Below are positions 25,502 through 35,589 of a stretch of DNA of 64,000 nucleotides, one piece after another. The notes under the pieces were generated by a model, which searched no databases, was not told the DNA's origin, and was given only the letters and a program-made list of their open reading frames with translations. Made by a program: the position numbers and the translations under genes. Numbering within the stretch: the stretch's first letter is position 1; each line of letters starts with the position of its first letter. Source of the stretch: Druceiella hillmani (taxonomy: Eukaryota; Arthropoda; Insecta; Lepidoptera; Hepialidae); assembly GCA_039881145.1 (NCBI GenBank), contig JAYKKI010000090.1, positions 7,986,501-8,050,500 on the forward strand, written 5' to 3'.

Positions 25502-26530
25502 GAAAACCTGTCAGCTCTATATTATTCTTAATGTATGTCAAACAATAATATTTGTTTTTTGTAAATATTTCAATACTCTTTTAGCATAATTAAAATGAGT
25601 TTCATTATAACAATTAAACTGACCGAGATAACCAAGAGAATACGATAAGTTGGACCTAGTCAAAACAGCTAAATACATAAGTCTTCCTGTCAGTTTTTAG
25701 TATGAAATGGTTACTGCACAATTTTTAGCCTTTTTTATGTTCAATTAACTTTCAATAATAGTATCTAGGTCATTTCAAACCTTGAGAATATTTGCTCTAT
25801 ATTTTCCTGTTGTTCTACTGTTATAGTGATACATTCTTTGTTCACATTAATTCTTGTGCGTAAATAACGTCTAACAGGATCTTTCAATTTTAATTCAAAA
25901 CTTAGAACATTTTTTAATTTTTCAGTCTCCCTAGTACAATTTGAAAAGTCGCAATAATATTAACATTGTCAGAAAGCCTTGTAAAGAAACATGGTTCAAA
26001 TCTACTCATTTTAAAATCTAAACGATGCCAAAGAGTCTCACTTTTTCATACCAAACCAATTAAGATTGCTTTAATCCATATATAGCTCTTTTGAGTTTCA
26101 AAACCGTTCCCCTGCTTTTTTATAAAAAAACCTTCTGGAATTGACATTTAATATTTTGTTTTAAATGTCCGTTTAAAAATGTATTTGTCACATATAGATA
26201 TGTAAAGTCCACGTCTCACTGTACACTTAGGGCAAACAACATTCTCATATTGGAATGTTTTAGGACTGGAGAAAAGTTGTCCTCGTAATCGATATGATAT
26301 CGTTGTGTAAAACCTTTTACCACAAGTCTGGCACTATACCGCACTTTATCATTCACTTCAAGTTTTTTATATAACGCCCACTTGCACTTCATAATTGAAT
26401 CATCACTTAGTATATCAACAAGTTCAACGCATTATTGTCCTCGAGTGATTGCAGTTCTTCTCGCATGGTTTGTTTCCACTGATTGGCTTCAGGTCCATTC
26501 AGTGCTTCTGAGAAAACTATCTGTTAGACT
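25502..26530 (-). pseudogene. Copia reverse transcriptase, broken
   Basis: Read on the minus strand, separate frames give the RT landmarks in order. There is WALYKKLEVNDKVRYSARLV followed by VKGFTQRYHIDYEDNFSPVL (usual K.R.KARLV.KGF.Q..G.DY...F.PV). Then comes TFLNGHLKQNIKCQFQKVF (usual TAFLNG.L...I.M.QP.GF), VLKLKRAIYGLKQS then a stop (usual LYGLKQSPR), and KDPVRRYLRTRINVNKECIT (the part after the YVDD box). The YVDD box itself is not intact; near 25,960 the frame reads RLSDNVNII. Stops and shifts make it non-functional. A short, acidic linker frame (26537-26728) precedes it. Confidence 0.75.
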
Positions 26531-26536
26531 TTTAGA

Positions 26537-26728
26537 CTAAAACTGGAAACACACATTTGACCAAAACCAAAGCATTATGTACGCCTTCGTGTTCTTTTGC
26601 TCCATACAAAATTCTGAAATAGGTTGTACCTCACTGCTTGAGATATCTGTCTCTATATTTGAAGTAGTTAGAATGTCATCATCGGTTTCACTAGGTGGTT
26701 CAGTATATACAGATATACTTGACTTCAC
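26537..26728 (-). pseudogene. Copia pol linker between integrase and RT
   Basis: A 63-codon open frame rich in E, D, S and T (ETDISSSEVQPISEF) lies just before the RT remains, where Copia polyproteins have a poorly conserved acidic linker. It makes sense only as part of the decayed pol. Confidence 0.5.
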
Positions 26729-26744
26729 TTTTATGTTTATGAAA

Positions 26745-26830
26745 GTATTTAAAAGTCATGCGATTTAATTGTCAATAAAAAGTTCAAAATACTGAGAGCC
26801 GGCAATGGATTTCATTTCCATGACACCACA
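26745..26830 (-). pseudogene. Stub of Copia integrase
   Basis: The minus strand reads MEMKSIAGSQYFELFIDN and then a stop. This fits the start of the Copia integrase core (KSIGGSRYF..FIDD), including the first catalytic aspartate. The sequence then goes straight into the acidic linker, so most of the core and C-terminal integrase has been deleted. Confidence 0.6.
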
Positions 26831-26889
26831 TATATGTATTATTTGAAGTGTTTCTGTACTCCCCTGTCTATTCCAACATAAGAAAATGA

Positions 26890-26990
26890 CAACCTTTTTT
26901 ATTTGCCCTCGCAACAAGTCATACCACTATCTATGTATGATTTGTTTTTACTGTATTCCCCGTTCAAGAATACCACACTAAAAGCATTTG
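26890..26990 (-). pseudogene. Copia protease fragment
   Basis: The minus strand reads FSVVFLNGEYSKNKSYIDSG followed by MTCC. YIDSG corresponds to the aspartic-protease DSG active site of Copia proteins (usually W.LDSG). It follows the CCHC knuckle at the expected short distance. Confidence 0.55.
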
Positions 26991-27012
26991 TTTGTTTAGT
27001 TTTTGCAAATAA

Positions 27013-27640
27013 TGGACACTTGTTTCTATAATGACCAATTTGCTTGCATTTTTAACAAGTCACGTTCTCGGTCTTGTCAGCTGTCACTTTTATGTTTGTT
27101 AATGACATCCCGCCAATTTTACATTTCAGTTGCATTTTTTTATTATTGTTTGCAGCAAATGTAGCGCCACTGGAATCTATGTAATTATTTAAAATCTCCA
27201 TATCAATTAACTTTGATTTTATTGTAGCTGTGCTAATCGTAATTCCCGAATGTTCTACGGCCATTACCACGGGCGAAACTTTTTCTTGCAAACCGGCTAA
27301 TAATAATGAAGCAATCCACTCATCGGTTATTGTAAATCCTGTGCCTTTTAACCTCGAAGCTGTTTTAAGCACTTGCGTGACGTACGAAGTCATGGAATCG
27401 CAATTTTCTTGTCGTAACGATGTTAAATGTCGTAGTAGGGTTATTTTCCTAGAAAATCCTAAGTCATCGAACATGGTTCTTAGTTTGACCCACAACTGCA
27501 AAGACGTTTTTGTTTCCTTAATATGCATGTACAATCCCGGACCAATCGTCTTTCAAACTAGCTTTGCCTTGGTTTTTGCGTCATCTGATGGTTTTACCTC
27601 GAAACCGGTCTCTGGCTCTAATTAATATAGTCCACCAGGT
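27013..27640 (-). pseudogene. Copia gag with CCHC zinc knuckle, broken by stops
   Basis: The minus frame is open from 27534 to 27052 (160 codons). It carries the Copia gag helix-rich core (UBN2 type): LYMHIKETKTSLQLWVKLRT, MFDDLGFSRKITLLRHLTSL, ENCDSMTSYVTQVL, and GTGFTITDEWIASLLLAGL. Upstream the same frame continues to about 27,640 as ETGFEVKPSDDAKTKAKLV, but through a TGA. Downstream a C..C....H....C knuckle is present (CKQIGHYRNKC preceded by C, stop, K), with a stop codon inside the first CxxC. Gag packages element RNA in intact Copia; here it is inactive. Confidence 0.8.
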
Positions 27641-27724
27641 TATAAAGCACCAACAAATTTTCAACTGCAAAACTCTTAAATTATCACCGTAAAAATTGAA
27701 AAATGTGGATATTTTTACATAACC

Positions 27725-27845
27725 TATTAATACACGTTGGCTTTCCTTAATCGACTAACTTTATTTTTTGCAACATATTACATTGAGTGACACATAGATG
27801 GCGCCGCATACACCTTATAATAATTTCGTTTCCTAAATTCTAACA
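27725..27845 (-). repeat. 5' LTR of the Copia element
   Basis: On the minus strand it starts TGTTAGAATTTAGG and ends CCAACGTGTATTAATA, about 121 bp. It shares its start, end and the TTTATTTTTTGCAACAT-type interior (+ strand) with the left LTR. The primer-site-like GGTTATG follows directly. Confidence 0.7.
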
Positions 27846-27949
27846 AAGTATTTTCAGAGGTATCCTAAAAGATATGCAAAAAATAATTTTCCTCAGACTA
27901 TTTCTGTACTACTCAACATAAAGTTCTTAACAAATATGAGTTTTTCGAA

Positions 27950-28625
27950 GCCTACTCAAAAAGATATAGGAAACACATGACGATGATCTTAGATGTAATA
28001 TTTTTCCACCAACCAAAGACAAATAATTCCGTTTTTCTATTCAAAGCTGATTTTCTCAGAAACTTGAAATTTGGCATAGTAATTACACTATGAAATTTGG
28101 GACAATAATATCGGGTTAAACCACATATTTTGTCCTAGCTAAGTTTATTTTTGAATATTGATATGTTTTTGCTAAATTAATATATAACTTTTTTTCGTTT
28201 TATTTATCATGTGGATTACCATTTAAAAGAGCATATTATGAAGAACACGAAAATATTTTTCGTTTTTTAAAAATTTGTTTGTATTTTAAATCGTGTTTTT
28301 AACAAAATATTCTGAACTTCCTCTCCATGCCATTATTGTGCCCCTACTCAAAACCCCTGAGCCACAAAAAAAAAAACATGAAAAAACATGGTTAGCAACA
28401 TCTAACTAGAAGATTATTGAAAAACTATAGTGATTATCTTAGATGTTATAACTTTTGGAAATACGCACCATGCCAAATATGCACCTGTCAAGTATATAGT
28501 AGGCAATACATTTACTTTTGCGCCAATGTTTACTGTAAATACCGTATACACTTAAATGCTTATAAGTGCCCAAAATTTTACGGAACCATCGCTGTGCAAG
28601 TTTTACTCGAACTTGATTAAATTTG
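27950..28625 (+). repeat. Dispersed-family copy (interior and 3' end)
   Basis: Landmarks in order: GAAGCCTACTCAAAAAGATA (27,949), TTTTCTCAGAAACTTGAAAT (28,052), CTATAGTGATTATCTTAGAT (28,424), TTTACGGAACCATCGC (28,576) and a tail CAAGTTTTACTCGAACTTGA. The same strings occur at 43,990-44,220. Two frames over 28,417-28,684 on opposite strands are artefacts of the repeat. Confidence 0.5.
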
Positions 28626-28689
28626 ATATAATTTCTGGTATACCACAATATAATTTGTTTATATTGAGTGAATATAAAATCCATAAAAT

Positions 28690-29387
28690 TTTTTCATCGT
28701 AATATATAAAGTGTGATAAATTTTAGATATGTTATTTTTAATATATAATTATATTATTTAAATATACAGGTATCCCACTGTCTGTACCCACATAATTGTA
28801 CTACAGAATTGTACGACGGTTTAGTTTCTGACAATCGTACTTCCGTAATTGTGTACAAAACAAATAAATGATTACCAATATTCAAATTCAACTGGTCTTT
28901 TAAGCATTCGACGTTTTTTTACAATAAAAAAATAAACGTAATCCTGATATTGAAACCAGTATAAATTTGTATAATACCAATTTTTATTTACACTAGAACG
29001 TTAAATAGTAGCTAATAGTGCCTTAAGTAATAGTCTCATTTGGTAATTTGCTATAATGTAAAAAAGCATTGCTAAGTTTTATTGCGTGTGCAATTAATGA
29101 TAGGTAATTATATTTCATTAATTTTACATGGTGTTGAAAATGTTTGAATGGTATTTTTATGATGGAAATATTTTTTTCTAATTAAATTATGTTTATTTTA
29201 AAGTTTTTTTCAAGCATTTCACCATTAATATCACATTTTCACTACCTAAGTAATCATAAGATTAATATTACATTGAATAAATTTAAGTACACCATATGAA
29301 AATGAAAAATAATTAGTATTATCCACGTAAACTGGGAGTGTTATTAAGAAGAACTTTAGAACATATTTATTTCTTTCGTATTGTTAC

Positions 29388-29445
<58 letters not shown>

Positions 29446-30290
29446 AAAAACCACAATGGATGCGTGTTTGCAAATTGAAGATATTTTTAGAAAAAATCAT
29501 GGAATATACCATTTTCTCTGAATCTAAAACGTATTGATTTTTATAGATTTTTGCCTGCCTGTCCATCTAAGCAAGAATCACAAAAAACCTATTGGACCTA
29601 TTTTAATGAAAAGGTTACTGGAATAAAACCTAATATTGGAGATTAAATTTAGAGTACGTTTTATCCCATCCAAATATTTCCTGAATGTTTTTTTAAGTCT
29701 TTCGCTATTTTCTGTTTATCCATTTTTGTATTGTTTAATCGTGAATACTCAGACAATGAGCATCCCTGCTTAGAATTGATCAAGAGAAATTGTCGACACA
29801 ATTACACCGATTCGGGTTAAAGGTTAAGGTAAGATATAACACACATTCATTTTATTTAAATGCAAACACAAATGCTATCCAATCTAGTACATAAATTATT
29901 TTTATTTACTTCTAGGTTGATTGTATTAAAACTATGCCCTAGAAATGAAAAATACACATGTGCAAACACTAGACAGAAACTAAAATGCATATAATTATAA
30001 AAATAATGGAACATATACACTTATATGGTAAACTTCGATTATTTTCGTCGTTCCGTGTAAACCAAAATTTGACTGTAATTTTTCAAACTTATTTCAAGAA
30101 CTTTATAAAATATAGTATTATCATTTGAAAAAATTAAATATTTACAAAAATGAATGTTTGTACAGAATTAATACACAGTGAACTCATAATCAGTTTCCAT
30201 TTTAAAGCTAGGATACATTGAGTTAGATCCTCTTATTAAACCTTATTTGATACATGCAAACTGCCAAATCCATTCGAAGGGACTTGAAAG
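28690..30290. other. Gene-free stretch with microsatellite and repeat pieces
   Basis: No gene is seen. It holds (TA)n at 29389-29442. At 29552-29650 there is a TTTGCCTGCCTGTCCATCTA / CCTATTGGACCTATTTTAAT segment that resembles another common lepidopteran repeat (CTGTCTGTC, then ACCGATTTTGATGAAAT). Confidence 0.5.
29389..29442. repeat. (TA)n microsatellite
   Basis: Uninterrupted TA dinucleotides, about 26 units. Confidence 0.95.
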
Positions 30291-30295
30291 CCACA

Positions 30296-30560
30296 GCCAT
30301 TGTTTCTTAAAAACTCCTCAACGTAGAAACTTGAAATTTGGCATCTAATAAAGCACATTAATACGCACGATCTCAATTAGATATTCAAAAATATGTATAT
30401 CCCAAAATTGCAGACACTTCCCCACCCCACCTAATATCTAAGTTAAATTGAGTATTCGTGTAGCTAATTTAAATTTCTTCATCATATGGGGTGGGGTATC
30501 ATTTGGAAAGTCTACTTATACGGGATCTAAATATATTTTTCATAATTTTTTATTTAATGT
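30296..30560 (+). repeat. Dispersed-family interior segment
   Basis: It contains CTCCTCAACGTAGAAACTTG, then AAATTTGGCATC, and at 30,484 GGGGTGGGGTATCATTTGGA. These are interior landmarks of the repeat also seen at 24,640-24,800 and 28,050. Confidence 0.45.
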
Positions 30561-30944
30561 TTGATTAAAATGTTAAATAAAAAATTATGTTTAGGTAACA
30601 TATCTTCTGCAATGAACTAAACAATATACAAGGTAATATGTACCTCCTTACTAACTAAAATCAAGGAAAAAAGGGGTTTAACAATCCAAAGCAAAGGCTG
30701 AAGGAAATCTACAGCGATGATTCTACTCCACACAGTTTAAAATATACTAACGATATTATATTGGATATTAAAAAATATGTTTATAATGTTGGACAAGGAA
30801 GCCCATACTTGAAGCTTATGATAAATAAAATAATTTTATTCAAAACGAGATATGGGCTGGACTCACATCTTCTTTATTTTTTAGTGTAGGTAAAGCTTCT
30901 AAATAATATTTTGTTAGAAAAATAACATTTCTTTAAACCAGCGA

Positions 30945-31215
30945 CCGAGCCGAAATATTTAAACAATATTGTATGAAGCCTGCTACAAAACTAATCGACG
31001 TGAATAACGGCAACGCGTGGCTTTTGCGGGTACATACTTATGTGCAGCACGTGCAGTCCATGCAACGTGTCGCCGCCGTAATGCACGTTTCTAAGACCGC
31101 GTGGAATAAAAGACAGCGCTGAGGCGAAGAACCTTTCAATGAATCGACCACTGCGTTGGTATCGAATTTACTACGCTGATTCGTTTGTTCCACACGGTCT
31201 TAGAAATAAGTTGAG
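30945..31215. other. GC-rich patch with a 119-bp hairpin
   Basis: About 270 bp with near-balanced base composition lies inside AT-rich DNA. It includes GCACGTGC at 31047-31054, which contains an E-box CACGTG. TTTCTAAGACCGCGTGGAA at 31088-31106 and TTCCACACGGTCTTAGAAA at 31188-31206 are inverted repeats matching at 18 of 19 positions. No open frame with a familiar motif crosses it. It could be a conserved control element, a non-coding RNA or a small MITE. Confidence 0.4.
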
Positions 31216-32060
31216 AGAACCTGTTTGTACTTCTACCAATATATTAATTTAAAGTTAGCCTGGGAAATGCTTGAAAAACATAAATCCGCATTCTAACTAT
31301 AAAGGAGAACTTGGTTACTTTCCATGTCTTGTTATATACAATAGAGCGTATTATGTAATGACGAATTAGTTTTTATAGCTTAAAATTACTTGATGTAAAA
31401 TCAAAATTATGTAGTTTTTAAAGTTTGTGCACTAAAATTAACACAAATTGTTTTACTTCCCGAAAATTTCAAATTCTTGTTATCGGTACCATAGTAGAGT
31501 GCAATTAGACTAAAAAAATTAAAAAGCTTGATACACAGTTAAACTGGATGGATTTTTAATCGAATTCTTAAAACTACATAATAAACATTTTCCACTTAAA
31601 AATTACCACTATTTCAAAAATTTATCCCAGAATCAAAAATTAAATTTACACTGTAAAATATGTATTTTAATCTGTACAAAATCACTTATTCGAATTCACA
31701 TTAACAAAAAAAAATTGTTAGGGTCAATTGTTTGAAGTTAATTAACTCCTTTATTTTCAAACTCGGAAATTTGCCAAAAAAATTAAAAATCCCTCCGGCG
31801 CAATTGTATTTGCACTCGACTTTTTTTCTATTTCGCAAGCAATGGTGTACTTATATCAGCATTATTTATACACATAATCTCGTGGTCATATGATTTATCG
31901 CAGATAGTAACTTAAAACCCTGATTTCAAATACCCGTACTGAAAGAACTGTTTCTAGATCGAAAGTAATCAAATTGAAAAAAAAAACTCCGCCTCGAACT
32001 AGAAAAGTGATCAAATCAAATTAATTCTAAATAATTTCACTACGTAATATTTATGTATTA
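31216..32060. other. Gene-free AT-rich DNA
   Basis: Nothing is recognised on either strand between the GC-rich patch and the large inverted repeat. Confidence 0.5.
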
Positions 32061-32519
32061 GAACATTGTTATACAACACGTTACACTATACAAAATAAAC
32101 TAATTTTGATCACTTTATTATAAAAGGAGTCTTCAGACGAAAAAACAAGAGCAAAGTAACCTTTATTAATTTATCACCAAATAACATTCATAGTATATTT
32201 TACTATTCCTATAAAGATAGTCGATTTATTCAATAGTGTTTTTTACTATTCTTATACCACATAAATGCATAAAAATATCGGCAGTCGCTTTCAGTAGATT
32301 AAATCCCAATATTTTTTTTTATTTTAAGTCTAAATTCTGAATGCAGAATTTACGATCACTTTGGATTATGATTTGCCATAATTAAAATTTTGTTTTATCA
32401 GTAACTCCTTTAAAAGAATAAAGTACACGAATATAGTCAAATTATTTTTATATTTAAATGTTGCTATTGTTAAATGCAAATCATTGAACAGCGTAAGTAT
32501 CCTGAGAATAACAAGCCCG
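32061..32519 (+). repeat. Left arm of the large inverted repeat
   Basis: Contains TACACTATACAAAATAAA near its outer end, GATAGTCGATTTATTC in the middle, and AGCGTAAGTATCCTGAGAAT near its inner end. Each has its reverse complement in the right arm. Confidence 0.85.
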
Positions 32520-33253
32520 TGTTGCGGTACATTTTTTAATTTTTAAATAAATCAAAACGCAGGACTAGGGTAACTAATGAAAAAATGCATATGTGATGTT
32601 CTCATACGAAATAGATAAATTTTACCCGAGCGGACTCTTCAAAGCGAATATCTTAGCATTTAGAGGACCTTCTAAATACGTACATTAAAGAGTAGATACT
32701 TTCGTGTAAACATTTTTTATTGATCCGATTTTCTGAGTAGCTTATTCTGTATTAATAGTTAAATATCAGTATAGTATTTTTAAAATAAATCTATTTTTAA
32801 GTTATTCTTTGGGTCATTACATGACTAAAAAGAGACTTCAGAAATACGCCTATAGGGTAAAAGTGGGATAGTTGCCGTAAGGGGATAGATGTCTCGATAG
32901 TAACACGACATGATTAGAAATATGCATTGACAAGTTTAATTCTTTGCGAGGAAAATACTATTCTCCCACGTCTTGGTAAGTGTGAGCGAGTCAACGGGCA
33001 TGACAAGAAGTGCCACTAGATGGCGTCCAAAAGACAGTCGTATTTAGAATAATGAAAGCGACGATCTTTGCTATTTTATCCGGTTACTTTATATTTTACA
33101 AGTTGAGTAAAGTGAATTTATTTTATTATAGTTGCCTAATTCCTAATGAATTAAATGTGCGTTACTTTTTTTCATAGAAATTTATTTTTTTGTTTTTCAA
33201 AGTAAAGGGCATCTGTCTCTACCAAAGAGGAAAGATGCTTCAGTTTCTGTGAG

Positions 33254-33289
33254 TATAGACGCCCTTAGCCGTCACTAAGGGCGTCTATA
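33254..33289. other. Perfect 15-bp hairpin, 6-nt loop
   Basis: TATAGACGCCCTTAG (33254-33268) and CTAAGGGCGTCTATA (33275-33289) are exact reverse complements around the loop CCGTCA. The stem is far more GC-rich than its surroundings. It lies just upstream of the psq HTH relic inside the large inverted repeat. It may be an RNA or DNA structure belonging to the inserted element. Confidence 0.8.
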
Positions 33290-33352
33290 ATCCTGTCAGG
33301 GATTAACTTGTTTTACTTAAAAATAAGTGATTTTTTAATTTTTTTTGTTTGT

Positions 33353-33525
33353 TACACGAGGAAAAGAGATGCCCCACGGCATGCTGAGTGAACCCAAGAA
33401 GCATTGATAATTGCCATGAAGGCTATGGATATTGGCGAACTATTCCTAAACAAAACAGCTTGTTTTTAGGCCTAGTATTTTATGGAATACCAGCAACAAT
33501 ATTAAGAATCCACATCGCAAAAAAT
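33353..33525 (+). pseudogene. Broken psq-type HTH, pogo/Tigger-like transposase relic
   Basis: From 33353 the frame reads YTRKRDAPRHAE, then a TGA where a tryptophan (TGG) is expected, then TQEALIIAMKAMDIGELFLN and KTA. A frameshift follows near 33,460-33,480, and from 33481 the other frame reads YGIPATILRIHIAKN. Together these match the Pipsqueak/pogo-type helix-turn-helix pattern W[T/S].E.L..A..A...GE...N.A...YG[I/V]P..TL...I.K. This family of domains binds element ends in pogo/Tigger transposases and is also found in host regulators. No DDE domain is recognised after it. The family assignment is by pattern and is moderately sure; that it is dead is clear from the stop and frameshift. Confidence 0.5.
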
Positions 33526-34111
33526 TCTGAAAACACATTAGTAAAATATTTACTTCCAACGTCGTTTTATTTCAAGGGACCACATTCATTACCACAAAAA
33601 TTGCATATGAGCGACTATCCCACACCGTTGGCAATTATCCTCTATCTTAAAGACTTAAGAAATTACATTTTTTTATTTTTTAAGTAAAAATACGGCTGGC
33701 TTTATGTTTACCATTTCATAGATCCGGGACAACTGTATCAATAATCATTTTATATAAGGTTTATGTTTGTAAAAATATCATTTATTTAAAGTTGGGCATC
33801 AATCTCATTTTTACCTTACTTATAATTTATGTTTAACTGGCTTAAAATTATGAGTCAGTTGAAAATTACCTCGACAAGAAAACTAACTATTTTCAAACTG
33901 TAAAATTAATTATTTATCGAGTTGTCCTTCTCACGTCAATGCACGAAAAATATAAATAACTTTTAATAATGTGCGTTGCAGTATAAATCCAAAAACATTT
34001 TTGCTGCGCATCACCAAATTTATAAAGATATTCTCGTACCAGTACCTGCCTTTGAAAGCTCTTTCCTATTATAAGGAATTCAAACGGATTTTGCAAGATC
34101 AGCGGGGCTGC

Positions 34112-34588
34112 CGGGCTTGTTATTATCAGGATACTTACGCTGTTCAATGATTTGCATTTAACAATAGCAACATTTAAATATAAAAATAATTTGACTATAT
34201 TCGTGTACTTTATTCTTTTAACGGAGTTACTGATAAAACAAAATTTTAATTATGGCAAATCATAATCCAAAATGATCGTAAATTCTGCATTCATAATTTA
34301 CATTTAGACATAAAATCAAAAATATTATTGGTGATTTAATCTACTAAAAGCGACTAGCGAACTTTTCGTTATATTTTTATACATTTATGTGGTATAAGAG
34401 TAGTAAAAAACATTATCGAATAAATCGACTATCTTTATAGGAATCGTAAAAGATACCATGAATGTTATTTGGTGATAATTTATTAAAGGTTACTCTGTTC
34501 TCGTTTTTTCGTGTGAAGACTCCTCTTTTAACAAAGTCATCAAAATTAATTTATTTTGTATAGTGTAGTGTCTTACATAACAATATTC
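34112..34588 (-). repeat. Right arm of the large inverted repeat
   Basis: The reverse complement of the left arm: from the outer end TACACTATACAAAATAAATT, through GATAGTCGATTTATTCG, to AGCGTAAGTATCCTGATAAT at the inner end. It is 18 bp longer than the left arm owing to small insertions. Confidence 0.85.
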
Positions 34589-34987
34589 AAATAATTCTTG
34601 AGATTTAAAAGAAAACTCAACTCATATTCGCTCGTAATACAACCTTCTTAGATTCTATGACGTTATTTTTTCTGTTTGTTAGTCTGCTCTTTAATGTATC
34701 ATATCAAGACCACCAATTCAATTTAAATTAAGCTTTTATTGTAGTGATACATGAGAATTAAGTTAACGTAATGTTTATTTCAGTCAAAAATTCTCTAGAA
34801 TGCAAGAATTACGGCTACTCTATTGCGACATTGACCATCTGTTGATGATTGATTTTATTAAAATTGTCCAGACCGGCGCATTCGATTTTCTTAGCAGGTT
34901 TATTTTGTTTTTTTTTTGTCTATTTAAATATTCACAAAATTGTTTAAGTAACGTAGCGTAATTCAGTATTACTGAATATTGGCAAAT

Positions 34988-35113
34988 CCCACCTGAAGAT
35001 GTTGTAATACAACGAAACCTAGCTCGTGATTAAAGAAATTAAAGAAAGTAGAAATAATACTACATCACGTAGTTTCATTTAATTGTGAATAATGAATTTC
35101 TACAAAATTAACA
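34988..35113 (+). repeat. Hammerhead-like repeat, copy A
   Basis: It belongs to a four-copy dispersed repeat that ends GAAATAATACTACATCACGT then AGTTTCATTTAATTGTGAA. At 34990-35028 it can fold like a hammerhead ribozyme. Stem I is CAC/GTG (34990-34992 with 35026-35028). The core is CTGAAGA (34993-34999), one extra T, then stem II GTTGT/ACAAC (35001-35005 with 35009-35013). GAAA follows (35014-35017), then a short stem III region and TC before the predicted cleavage point. Stem III has a mismatch and the bulged T is unusual. Hammerheads are known from Penelope-like retroelements; that this is one is inference. Confidence 0.45.
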
Positions 35114-35348
35114 CCAAATATATTCAATATTCAACGATTATATACTCGAATAATACTTTAAATATTCATTAAAAATTATAATTTGCAGTTAATCCAAAGT
35201 ATCCGTTTCCAAGCTTATTTCCTTCATTCCAGTTTTATAACATTTACAGGTTTGCTTTCATCAAAAATTGAAGAATATGCTGTTAATATTGATAAAATAA
35301 AGGTTATCATTTGAAATAATTGTTATAGCTTTGCTTTATTGAAGGTAA

Positions 35349-35352
<4 letters not shown>

Positions 35353-35379
<27 letters not shown>
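35353..35379. repeat. (TA)n microsatellite
   Basis: About 13 TA units. Confidence 0.9.
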
Positions 35380-35385
<6 letters not shown>

Positions 35386-35589
35386 CTGCGCACAAAATGA
35401 ATAGCTACCATATCATATAATTACTCGATCCATTATACTACCTGAAACCTGCAAACTTCTAAACACCATTTCAGTTCTCATAGGAATTTTAGTATTTATT
35501 TTAGAAAACCATTAAATGATGTAAAATGAGCATTCCACTTTAGGTTCAATTGAAAATCTTAAAAGTTCTAAGCAATCTTGTGGCAATAC

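Larger units (their letters stand above)
24895..27845 (-). mobile_element. Copia-type LTR retrotransposon, decayed and internally deleted
   Basis: Two related direct repeats (LTRs) flank minus-strand remains in the Ty1/Copia order: gag, CCHC knuckle, protease, a stub of integrase, RT, RNase H. After the 5' LTR (right side) the internal sequence begins with GGTTATG, the half-tRNA-Met primer-site start used by copia-type elements. Next to the 3' LTR is a short purine run AATGGGGA. At about 2.95 kb it is shorter than the usual 4-5 kb because most of integrase is gone. Stops and frameshifts are throughout, so it cannot be autonomous. A 5-bp target duplication was not found (ATATC on the left, AAGTA on the right, if the LTR ends are placed correctly). 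Confidence 0.85.
32061..34588. mobile_element. 2.5-kb element or duplication with ~0.46-kb inverted arms
   Basis: The left arm (32061-32519, 459 bp) and right arm (34112-34588, 477 bp) are reverse complements over their whole length, with scattered mismatches and one indel near 32,275-32,335. Both begin outside with GAA.ATTGTTAT and end inside with ACAAGCCCG. The inner 190 bp of the arms is nearly identical, and the outer half is more diverged. The centre (32520-34111) holds a broken psq-type HTH and a perfect hairpin. Long matching arms around a partial transposase suggest a long-TIR DNA transposon or foldback element. A target duplication could not be identified, so an inverted genomic duplication is the alternative. 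Confidence 0.55.

Noticed and set aside
25992..26004. tRNA B-box-like GGTTCAAATCTAC
   Set aside because: It lies inside the Copia RT remains, with no matching A box and no cloverleaf.
27230..27625. 131-codon plus-strand frame
   Set aside because: It is the opposite strand of the Copia gag and has no independent motif.
32867..33630. GTGGGATAGT (about 32,867) and ACTATCCCAC (about 33,616) as terminal inverted repeats of a nested pogo element
   Set aside because: Only about 10 bp match, the flanking bases do not, and no TA duplication fits.
32028..34596. AAATAATT at 32029 and 34589 as target duplication of the long inverted repeat
   Set aside because: On the left the string is about 25 bp outside the arm end while on the right it abuts it; in this AT-rich DNA an 8-bp match is expected often.
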